DNA from: Desulfobacterales bacterium
GTDB lineage: Bacteria; Desulfobacterota; Desulfobacteria; Desulfobacterales; UBA11574
Assembly (NCBI GenBank): GCA_012974475.1
Contig: JAAXQD010000136.1
Span: forward strand, 1 to 12,188
DNA: 12,188 bases
Direction: 5' to 3'
Below the pieces are notes generated by a model that saw nothing but the letters and a program-made list of their open reading frames with translations, ran no database searches and was not told the origin of the DNA. Position numbers and translations under genes: made by a program. Below are positions 6,304-12,188 of this stretch, piece by piece. Position 1 is the first letter of the stretch. Each line of letters opens with the position of its first letter.

Positions 6304-6856
6304 TACAGTTAACCCGGACAAACCGGAAACAAATAAAACTTTGCATATGGCAACGATGGAAATACTAACATATCCGAACGGATTCCTCAGTCAGCCGACC
6401 CATCCGGTTAAAAACATCGACGGTGAATTCCAGAACATGATTGAGCGCATGGCCGTCACCATGTACCAAGCACCTGGCATCGGTCTGGCTGCCATACAGG
6501 TAGGCATTAACCAAAGTTTCCTAGTTTACGATGTCTCACCCCAAGACTCGGAACGATCTTTACAAGTTCTGATTAATCCCAGGATCGTATCGGAGGAAGG
6601 AACGACGATTTCAGAAGAAGAAGGGTGTTTGAGTGTTCCTGATTTCAGATCCGATGTCAAACGCGCGGCTTCTATTCTGATCGAAGGTTTTGACAGAAAT
6701 GAGAAACCGTTGCGTATGGAAGCGGAAGGGTTGCTGGCGGTGGTCCTCCAGCACGAAATTGACCATTTAAACGGCATCTTATTTATAGACCGCATCAGCA
6801 CTTTAAAAAGAGGGATATACAAAAGAAAGGTAAAAAAGAACTTAAAAAACAGATGA
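6284..6856 (+). CDS. def: Peptide deformylase
   Basis: Def removes the formyl group from the initiator N-formylmethionine of nascent proteins. All three class motifs are present: GIGLAAIQ, EEGCLSVP and the metal motif QHEIDH. The predicted metal ligands are that Cys and the two His, with Glu as catalytic acid/base. The start is uncertain. ATG 6284 (190 residues) has AGG six bases upstream and overlaps the flippase gene by 20 bp. ATG 6266 is also possible. ATG 6347 (169 residues, MATMEILTYP) matches where most family members begin but has no ribosome site. If 6284 is used, the protein carries a 21-residue polar N-terminal extension rich in N, E, K and T. Its stop overlaps the fmt start by four bases (ATGA), a conserved def-fmt coupling. 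Confidence 0.95.
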   Translation: MKNEENNTVNPDKPETNKTLHMATMEILTYPNGFLSQPTHPVKNIDGEFQNMIERMAVTMYQAPGIGLAAIQVGINQSFLVYDVSPQDSERSLQVLINPRIVSEEGTTISEEEGCLSVPDFRSDVKRAASILIEGFDRNEKPLRMEAEGLLAVVLQHEIDHLNGILFIDRISTLKRGIYKRKVKKNLKNR

Positions 6857-7794
6857 ACAAAGCGACCAAAATAATCTTCATGGGAACACCGGAATTCGCA
6901 GTACCCGCCCTGAATGCGCTTCACAATAACGGCCAAGACGTGGCGTTGGTGGTAACCCGACCGGACCGTCCAAAAGGACGCGGCCGAAAAGTCTTCCCGC
7001 CGCCGGTTAAAGAGGCTGCGATAAATTTTGGATATGAAGTCATTCAGCCGCCATCAATCCGAACGGCCGAGTTCTCAGACCATATGGCAAAGCACCAACC
7101 TGACTTCATTGTCGTGGTTGCTTTTGGTCATATAATTCCCAAAAACATCCTGGCAATCCCCAAGGTTGCGACCCTAAACATTCATGCATCACTCCTCCCG
7201 AAATATCGCGGGCCTGCACCGATCCAATGGGCGATCATAAACGGAGAAAAAGAGACAGGGATCACGATTATTTTAATGGATGAAGGTTTGGACACCGGTG
7301 ACATCCTCCTTTCTTCAAAAATTGTAACGATGCCGGACGACACGTCAGGGACCCTTCATGACCGTCTGGCTGAACTTGGCGCAGACCTTTTGATCCAAAG
7401 CCTTAATTCTTTTAAAACCGAAAAAATACATCCTATTCCACAGGACCATTCCCAAGCCACATACGCACCCCTTCTTAAAAAAAATGACGGCCGTTTGAAT
7501 TGGACGATGCCGGCCTGGGCCCTGGAAGCGCTCATTCGTGGGGTCACCCCATGGCCCGGCGCCTTCACCTTTCATGAAAACAAACGCCTTAAAATTTTCA
7601 AGGCCAGGCCCATTTTTATGGATACGCCCGAAACTCCCGGTACCGTGATCAGGGGATTTCCCGATGAACTTCGGGTCGTCGCCGGAGAAGGCGTTTTGTC
7701 TATTATGGAGATTCAGGGATCGTCTGGAAAGCGTCTTTTGATTAAAGATTTCCTGCGCGGATACCCTTTGACTCCCGGAACAATTTTGCACTGA
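6853..7794 (+). CDS. fmt: Methionyl-tRNA formyltransferase
   Basis: Fmt transfers a formyl group from 10-formyl-THF to Met-tRNA(fMet), the step that peptide deformylase later reverses on proteins. At 313 residues it has the normal length. It opens with FMGTPEFAVPAL (9-20). The tRNA-contacting loop region VTRPDRPKGRGRK spans 34-46. The active-site segment NIHASLLPKYRGPAPIQ (109-125) supplies N109 and H111, and D147 follows in MDEGLDTGD; these correspond to the N/H/D triad of the family. The C-terminal OB-like domain covers about 205-313 with the typical WPGAFTF. The start ATG overlaps the def stop in ATGA, so translation is probably coupled. Confidence 0.97.
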   Translation: MNKATKIIFMGTPEFAVPALNALHNNGQDVALVVTRPDRPKGRGRKVFPPPVKEAAINFGYEVIQPPSIRTAEFSDHMAKHQPDFIVVVAFGHIIPKNILAIPKVATLNIHASLLPKYRGPAPIQWAIINGEKETGITIILMDEGLDTGDILLSSKIVTMPDDTSGTLHDRLAELGADLLIQSLNSFKTEKIHPIPQDHSQATYAPLLKKNDGRLNWTMPAWALEALIRGVTPWPGAFTFHENKRLKIFKARPIFMDTPETPGTVIRGFPDELRVVAGEGVLSIMEIQGSSGKRLLIKDFLRGYPLTPGTILH

Positions 7795-7840
7795 TATCTA
7801 AATACTGTCAGCCTCGAATCGACCGGATATCCAAGGACTT

Positions 7841-9205
7841 ATGCCTATGGCCGACACAGCGCGGAAAACCTCGCTATATATCTTGGACACCCTTGATAAA
7901 GGGCATATAACCCTCGATAGCATTATAGATGAGCTCCTCTCTAAAGATACCCGTTTATCAAGAAAGGACCGAACATTGGTCCATGCCCTGGTATACGGCG
8001 TTCTGAGGTGGCAAGGGCGGCTCGACTGGATCATCGACTATTTTTCAAAAACACGTTTGGACAAAATCGATCCCAGGGTTCTCAATATTTTACGGCTCGG
8101 ACTTTTTCAGATCATATTTTTGGACAGAATTCCCGTGTCGGCTGCAGTGAACACATCGGTTGAAATGGTAAAATCTGTCGCCGCACCTTACGTTGTGCGT
8201 TTTGCAAACGGGCTGCTGCGACGTGCCGCCAGAGAATATGAACACGTTCCTTTTCCGGATCCTGAAAATGATCCTGTATCGGCACTGGCGGTAAAAAAGT
8301 CACATCCGAAATGGCTGATAAAAAGATGGTTGGATCGGTTCGGATCGATAGAGACCGGACAGATCTGCGACGCAATCAACACCATTCCCCCCATAACCGT
8401 ACGATGCAATACCCTTAAGGCCCGTCGTAAAAAACTCAAAATTTTTCTGGAAGAATATGTGGAAAAGGTTGAGATCACCGCCTACGCTCCGAACGGCATC
8501 TCTTTTTTTAGCCCAAAGAAACCTATTCCGGAACTGGCGGCTTTTAAAGACGGGCTGTTCCAGGTCCAAGATGAAGCCGCACAGTTGGTGACGCTTCTTC
8601 TGAATCCTCGGCCGGGTGAAACGGTTTTAGATGCATGTGCCGGTCTTGGCGGAAAAACGGGACATATCGCCCAGATGATGAACAGCCACGGCAGACTCAT
8701 CGCCATGGATAAAAACAAAAAAAAGCTGGGCCGGTTGGAATCCGAGATGTATCGTCTGGGAATTTCCATTGTGACGACCCGCACCCACGATCTCAACGAA
8801 CCCTTCAACAGAGAAGATCATAAAAAATTTGACCGCATTCTTTTAGATGCGCCCTGTTCGGGACTGGGTGTGTTAAGAAGAAATCCGGATGCAAAATGGC
8901 GCATGTCGGAACTGGATTTGTTCGATCATCAAAAAAGACAGTCGGAATTTCTGGATAACCTGGCAGATCTTGTCAAGCCGGGAGGCGTTCTGGTATATGC
9001 GGTCTGCAGCACGGAACCCGAAGAGAACGAATCGGTAATAAAAGGTTTTTTGAATAAACATTCGGAGTTTGCTATAGAAAAAAGTCTGGATGGATTGCCC
9101 TTTAAAGCACGTTCTCTGATAACAGAAGATGGATATTTTAAAACTTCTCCGCATCTTCACAACATGGATGGTTTTTTTTCCATCCCCATGAAACGTATAA
9201 TGTGA
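7841..9205 (+). CDS. rsmB: 16S rRNA (cytosine-C5) methyltransferase RsmB (Sun/Fmu)
   Basis: RsmB methylates C967 (E. coli numbering) of 16S rRNA using S-adenosylmethionine. At 454 residues it has the full family architecture. A NusB-like RNA-binding domain covers about 8-135 (RKDRTLVHALVYGVLRW at 41-57). A Rossmann methyltransferase domain covers about 235-454. The SAM motif is DACAGLGGKTG (264-274), followed by the acidic end of the second strand (AMDKNKKK, 288-295). Motif IV is DAPCSGLG (336-343) with C339. Motif VI is AVCSTEPEENE (387-397) with the catalytic-position C389. Two in-frame ATGs, 7841 and 7847, follow AAGGA at 3 and 9 bases, so the second (452 residues) may be the true start. 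It lies 46 bp after fmt, and its stop overlaps the PASTA gene start (GTGA). Confidence 0.96.
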   Translation: MPMADTARKTSLYILDTLDKGHITLDSIIDELLSKDTRLSRKDRTLVHALVYGVLRWQGRLDWIIDYFSKTRLDKIDPRVLNILRLGLFQIIFLDRIPVSAAVNTSVEMVKSVAAPYVVRFANGLLRRAAREYEHVPFPDPENDPVSALAVKKSHPKWLIKRWLDRFGSIETGQICDAINTIPPITVRCNTLKARRKKLKIFLEEYVEKVEITAYAPNGISFFSPKKPIPELAAFKDGLFQVQDEAAQLVTLLLNPRPGETVLDACAGLGGKTGHIAQMMNSHGRLIAMDKNKKKLGRLESEMYRLGISIVTTRTHDLNEPFNREDHKKFDRILLDAPCSGLGVLRRNPDAKWRMSELDLFDHQKRQSEFLDNLADLVKPGGVLVYAVCSTEPEENESVIKGFLNKHSEFAIEKSLDGLPFKARSLITEDGYFKTSPHLHNMDGFFSIPMKRIM

Positions 9206-10173
9206 TCCCACGCGTATTAAAAATCGCTGCGCTTTTTTTTGTATTTATTTTTATTGTTGCTGGAAGTGCGTATTTGACTCTCACATTCATCATCAAAAGT
9301 GAAGATACGGTTGTGGTCCCGGATCTGATTGGAAAAGATGTGGTCTATGTTCTCGAGCTGTTAACAGATTTGGGATTGAATACAAAAGTCGAAGGATCCG
9401 AGTACAGCGCCGAAGTCCCCAAAAACAACGTTATCTTGCAGGACCCGGAGCCCGGTTCGGAAATAAAAAAGGAACGTGATGTCAGGATTATAATTTCAAA
9501 AGGTCCAAAATTTATTTTGATGCCCAATCTTGAAGGGCTTTCGGTTCAACAGGCTCAAATCATTCTGGAAGAAAACAGCTTGTGTCTGGGGGAAATATCC
9601 AGTACGTACAACAATATCATAAAAAAAGAGACCGTCATTGCACAAGTGCCTTCTCCGGAAACCGTGACAATCCGGGACGGGTGTGTCAATCTCCTGGTCA
9701 GTATGGGAATCCGGCCACGGGCTTACCAAATGCCGGACCTAAGAGAGCTCTCCCTTGACCGAGCAATTCCGCTGGTGGAAAACAGAAATCTGGTACTTGG
9801 CGCAATAACCTCTCTTTTTCACAAAGAAAAAACCCTTAATACCATTGTCGGTCAGGAACCGTTATCCGGACATCGCGTCACCGAAGGTTCCACTGTCAAC
9901 CTTGTTATCAACCGAAAACCCGGTGCAAAAGACCCGGGATATCTTCCCGGTTCTCAAGGGGGGAGCCTGTTCAGATACCGGCTTAAAGACGGCTTTTTAA
10001 AAAGACATATACGGGTCGTCTTAAACAGTTACGGAGTTTCAAACGTTATATTCGACAATTTCATAAAACCCGGAGAGGACATCTGGCTGATCATCCCCAA
10101 ACACAACAATGCAACGGTCTTTCTTTATGAGGATGGTGAGTTGATTAAGACCCAGGTTTACGAAGCCGGGTAA
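9202..10173 (+). CDS. Membrane-anchored protein with three PASTA domains, no kinase
   Basis: This is a 323-residue protein. One hydrophobic segment at about 8-31 follows a short basic start (MIPRVLK), so it should be a signal anchor with the rest in the periplasm. Three PASTA repeats follow, at about 37-101 (VVVPDLIGKD onward), 106-168 (LMPNLEGLS onward) and 176-238 (QMPDLRELS onward). Each has the P-x-L-x-G/E-x-S/D lead and a V-I/L-V-S/N strand end. Residues about 255-323 form a separate C-terminal region not of PASTA type. PASTA domains bind peptidoglycan fragments or related ligands in PknB kinases and high-molecular-weight PBPs, but neither enzyme domain is present. The start GTG overlaps the rsmB stop by four bases. 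A role in cell-envelope sensing or septum assembly is inference. Confidence 0.85.
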   Translation: MIPRVLKIAALFFVFIFIVAGSAYLTLTFIIKSEDTVVVPDLIGKDVVYVLELLTDLGLNTKVEGSEYSAEVPKNNVILQDPEPGSEIKKERDVRIIISKGPKFILMPNLEGLSVQQAQIILEENSLCLGEISSTYNNIIKKETVIAQVPSPETVTIRDGCVNLLVSMGIRPRAYQMPDLRELSLDRAIPLVENRNLVLGAITSLFHKEKTLNTIVGQEPLSGHRVTEGSTVNLVINRKPGAKDPGYLPGSQGGSLFRYRLKDGFLKRHIRVVLNSYGVSNVIFDNFIKPGEDIWLIIPKHNNATVFLYEDGELIKTQVYEAG

Positions 10174-10284
10174 GTGCTCTTGATACTTGGCATGAGATAC
10201 ATATCGCGGGAAGGTTCGAATAAAACCGCTTGATATTACTTGTATTTTATGTTCAATTAAAATAAATCAACCTTTAAATCGAAT

Positions 10285-10306
10285 TTCCGACGGGTCGGAA
10301 TAGGAG
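10285..10306 (+). promoter_or_regulatory. Hairpin directly in front of the rpe Shine-Dalgarno
   Basis: TTCCGA (10285-10290) pairs with TCGGAA (10295-10300) around a CGGG tetraloop. One base later comes AGGAG (10302-10306), placed five bases from the first rpe ATG. It sits at the end of the 138-bp gap after the PASTA gene, the longest gap in the def-aroQ part. The hairpin could stabilise a processed mRNA 5' end or modulate ribosome access. There is no T-run, so it is not a terminator. Confidence 0.45.
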
Positions 10307-10311
10307 ATTTA

Positions 10312-10971
10312 ATGATGAAATATATTGCACCATCCATACTGTCTGCTGATTTTTCAAAACTGGGCGCTGAAATTAAATCTGTTGAAGACGCCGGAGCAGA
10401 CTGGATTCATGTCGATGTCATGGACGGCCATTTTGTGCCGAACATCACCATCGGTCCTTTGATCGTTGAAGCTGCGAGACGTTCAACATCACTTCCACTG
10501 GACGTCCATCTGATGATTGAAAACCCGGAACGCTTCATCGCCGATTTTGCAAAAGCCGGAGCCGACTTGATTTCAGTTCAGGTAGAGGCCTGCACCCACC
10601 TGAACCGGACGATCCAAATGATAAAGGAATCCGGTCTTCGTGCCGGTGTTGTATTGAACCCGTCCACCCCGCTTTCCGCCATCGAGTGGGTCTTGAAAGA
10701 TGTTGATTTTATTATGATAATGAGCGTAAACCCGGGATTCGGCGGTCAGAATTTTATATCCAGCAGCTTGGATAAAATCAGCACTCTCCGGGGAATGTTA
10801 CAAGACCGGGGGCTGACGCCCCTTATCGAGATTGACGGTGGAGTCAACGAAAAAACCATTAAAAACATATCGGATGCCGGAGCAGATGTCTTTGTGGCCG
10901 GGTCTGCAATTTTTAAAAGTCCGGACTACCAAAAAACCATATCTAAATTTCGAGCGGTAATCGGCACGTAA
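10312..10971 (+). CDS. rpe: Ribulose-phosphate 3-epimerase
   Basis: Rpe interconverts D-ribulose 5-phosphate and D-xylulose 5-phosphate in the pentose phosphate pathway, in the cytosol. The 219-residue protein is a complete (beta/alpha)8 barrel. Expected metal ligands are visible as H33 and D35 (WIHVDVMDGHFVPN), H66 (DVHLMIENP) and D175 (IEIDGGVN), with S9 in PSILSAD. The phosphate-binding segments are NPGFGGQ (140-146) and VAGSAIF (195-201). There are two adjacent ATGs, 10312 and 10315; AGGAG lies 5 and 8 bases before them and either could be used. aroQ follows after 19 bp. Confidence 0.97.
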   Translation: MMKYIAPSILSADFSKLGAEIKSVEDAGADWIHVDVMDGHFVPNITIGPLIVEAARRSTSLPLDVHLMIENPERFIADFAKAGADLISVQVEACTHLNRTIQMIKESGLRAGVVLNPSTPLSAIEWVLKDVDFIMIMSVNPGFGGQNFISSSLDKISTLRGMLQDRGLTPLIEIDGGVNEKTIKNISDAGADVFVAGSAIFKSPDYQKTISKFRAVIGT

Positions 10972-10990
10972 CACAGGAGCAGATGATACC

Positions 10991-11449
10991 ATGGCCCAGA
11001 GCAAAGAAAACCCGAACGTATTGGTCATTCACGGTCCCAACTTGAATATGCTGGGACAAAGGGAGCCTGAAATATACGGCAAGACGACCCTCGATGAAAT
11101 TAACGCATCCCTTGAAAAACTTGGGAAAAGACTGGGTCTTGCCGTCGAGGCTTTTCAATCCAACCATGAAGGGGCCATTGTCGATAAAATCCAGGAAGCC
11201 GCAGTTACACAAAAAGGGCTTATTATCAATCCTGCTGCGTATACCCATACCAGTATCGCCATCCGAGACGCACTGCTTCTCCTCGATATCCCTGTCATCG
11301 AGATACATATTTCCAACGTCTACAAAAGGGAACCGTTTAGACACAAATCCGTCATATCCGATGTGGCAACCGCCAAGATTTCAGGATTCGGTGTCCAAGG
11401 TTACCCGATGGCTTTGGAAGCGTTGGCACGGATGGTTCAGCATCGTTAA
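10991..11449 (+). CDS. aroQ: 3-dehydroquinate dehydratase, type II
   Basis: AroQ dehydrates 3-dehydroquinate to 3-dehydroshikimate, the third step of the shikimate pathway. The 152-residue size and motifs are those of the small dodecameric type II enzyme, not the AroD type. HGPNLNMLGQREPEIYG (14-30) contains the flexible-lid R24 and Y29. FQSNHEG is at 55-61, and NPAAYTHTSIAIRDAL (80-95) contains N80 and H86. EIHISNVYKREPFRHKS (104-120) has the catalytic-position H106 and substrate-binding R117. The start ATG is preceded by AGGAG about 11 bases upstream, a slightly long spacing. It closes the rpe-aroQ pair; no intrinsic terminator could be found after it. Confidence 0.97.
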   Translation: MAQSKENPNVLVIHGPNLNMLGQREPEIYGKTTLDEINASLEKLGKRLGLAVEAFQSNHEGAIVDKIQEAAVTQKGLIINPAAYTHTSIAIRDALLLLDIPVIEIHISNVYKREPFRHKSVISDVATAKISGFGVQGYPMALEALARMVQHR

Positions 11450-11780
11450 GATCAACCGCACCATTGATACCTTTGAAAAAAATCCTGAGTCACCATCATC
11501 CTTGACAGATGGCGACGCCGCCGGCCCAGACTTCTGACACGCGTATCTCCAATGAAGCTCCCCACCGCCCCGCATGAACGGAATCTCCGCCGTACTCTGA
11601 CAAGCGGATGGAGTATTGAAAATCATAATAAAAACCCAGGATCAAACATACGTACAAACTGGCTAAAAATCTATGGCATTCGGTAATATCTTGTAAATAT
11701 TGCGGGTTGACTGCCTGATCGATTGCTGGTATCTGAATGATATACCACAACTAATTAGCAAGACTTAAAAGGAATAAAAC
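11450..11780. other. 331-bp intergenic region with no credible gene
   Basis: I see no T-run terminator for aroQ. At 11586-11615, TCCGC/GCGGA and TACTC/GAGTA interleave as a possible pseudoknot. At 11727-11747, TGGTAT and ATACCA flank nine bases, an operator-like dyad about 35 bp before the next start codon. A TTGACT at 11707-11712 could be a -35 box, but the best -10 at 17 bp (TATCTG) is poor. A minus-strand frame of 84 codons at 11496-11750 begins with TTG, lacks a ribosome site and is not called a gene. Confidence 0.5.
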
Positions 11781-12188
11781 ATGAGTCCTACACGCCAAGG
11801 TTCTACATATACGGAACTTTTTGACAAAACGAATGGTCCCAGCGGGAATCTTCCAGGAGAAAAGTTTTATCCTTATGTCTTGGAAAATCTGAATCAAACC
11901 GGACTCAGCGAAAAACTTATTGAAGATCTTATCTTTAAACTCCTTTTGAGTCGCGGGGTAATGACCGGCAGACAAATTGCTGATGGAATCTGTCTCCAGT
12001 TCAAAATAATTGAACAGATCCTCTCGGACTTAAAAAAACAACTCTTTCTGGCCTACCGATCCGATGCCGGCATCAATGATTTCGCATACATGCTGACTGG
12101 GCAGGGACGAGCAAAAGCGCTCATCGCTGCAGAAACTTCTGCCTACGTGGGTTCTGCTCCAATTCCTTTCACGGACTATTTGAAAAGC
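11781..12188 (+). CDS. N-terminal part of a probable AAA-family ATPase (cut by window end)
   Basis: The frame is open for 136 codons to the right edge, beginning ATG with AGGAA seven bases upstream. The visible part is mostly helical and soluble. A winged-helix-like segment spans about 43-115 (IEDLIFKLLLSRGVMTGRQI, then a helix IIEQILSDLKKQLF and a wing-like FAYMLTGQGRAKAL). It is followed by AYVGSAPIPFTDYL (121-134). From memory this arrangement, with a YVGPAPVP-like linker, precedes the P-loop domain in a group of bacterial AAA ATPases with N-terminal wHTH-like domains. No Walker motif lies inside the window, so the ATPase call is inference. There is no signal peptide. It is separated from aroQ by 331 bp and probably has its own promoter. 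Confidence 0.6.
   Translation, partial: MSPTRQGSTYTELFDKTNGPSGNLPGEKFYPYVLENLNQTGLSEKLIEDLIFKLLLSRGVMTGRQIADGICLQFKIIEQILSDLKKQLFLAYRSDAGINDFAYMLTGQGRAKALIAAETSAYVGSAPIPFTDYLKS

Noticed and set aside
11469..11480. 12-base match ACCTTTGAAAAA to the left end of the MITE-like element (4857-4868)
   Set aside because: Similarity stops after 12 AT-rich bases, no partner end AGGTC and no flanking duplication are found, so chance is more likely than a second element.
11707..11729. Sigma-54-like TTGCT and sigma-70-like TTGACT promoter elements
   Set aside because: The -24 GG is absent for sigma-54, and the -10 (TATCTG) is poor for sigma-70.
11496..11750. 84-codon minus-strand frame between aroQ and the ATPase gene
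   Set aside because: It has a TTG start without a Shine-Dalgarno and no recognised domain. Parts read like protein, so a decayed gene or a repeat cannot be excluded, but support is too weak to call.

Overview
The window looks like a housekeeping segment of a bacterial chromosome, most likely an anaerobic member of the Desulfobacterota (Desulfobacterales-like). This assignment is inference. It rests on a System II (ResB/CcsB) cytochrome c maturation pair, on the order def-fmt-rsmB-PASTA protein-rpe (which I recall from delta-type sulfate and metal reducers), and on moderate GC with AT-rich spacers. No phage, plasmid, CRISPR or defence genes are visible. No gene shows an internal frameshift.

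Left part, minus strand (about 1-3816). Reading leftward from the divergent promoter region there is a class II tRNA-Leu(CAG) with a strong intrinsic terminator, about 200 bp of AT-rich spacer with a 14-bp palindrome, then resB, ccsB and a TIGR01777-type SDR/epimerase. ResB and CcsB together form the haem-handling cytochrome c synthase. resB appears to start at a CTG codon behind a perfect Shine-Dalgarno sequence. At the far left edge lie four tandem 8-bp repeats and a stem-loop.

Right part, plus strand (3839-11449). ribF (FMN/FAD synthesis) is transcribed divergently from the tRNA, and the two promoters appear to share one palindromic TATATA box. Then come a polytopic flippase/LPG-synthase-TM family protein, def, fmt, rsmB, a membrane-anchored PASTA protein without a kinase, rpe and aroQ. 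Several junctions overlap (flippase/def, def/fmt by 4 bp, rsmB/PASTA by 4 bp), so this is probably one long operon or a few overlapping ones. def and fmt process the N-terminal formyl-methionine, rsmB modifies 16S rRNA, rpe serves the pentose phosphate pathway and aroQ the shikimate pathway. aroQ is followed by 331 bp without a credible gene. A final reading frame runs off the right edge and resembles the N-terminal part of an AAA ATPase.

The most interesting feature is a 161-bp MITE-like element exactly after the ribF stop codon. It has imperfect terminal inverted repeats and a perfect 9-bp flanking direct repeat, and as RNA it would fold into one long hairpin. A second cluster of stem-loops lies between it and the flippase gene. 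Nothing here amounts to an evident new multi-gene system. The novelty is in small non-coding structures, one non-canonical start codon and an orphan PASTA protein.
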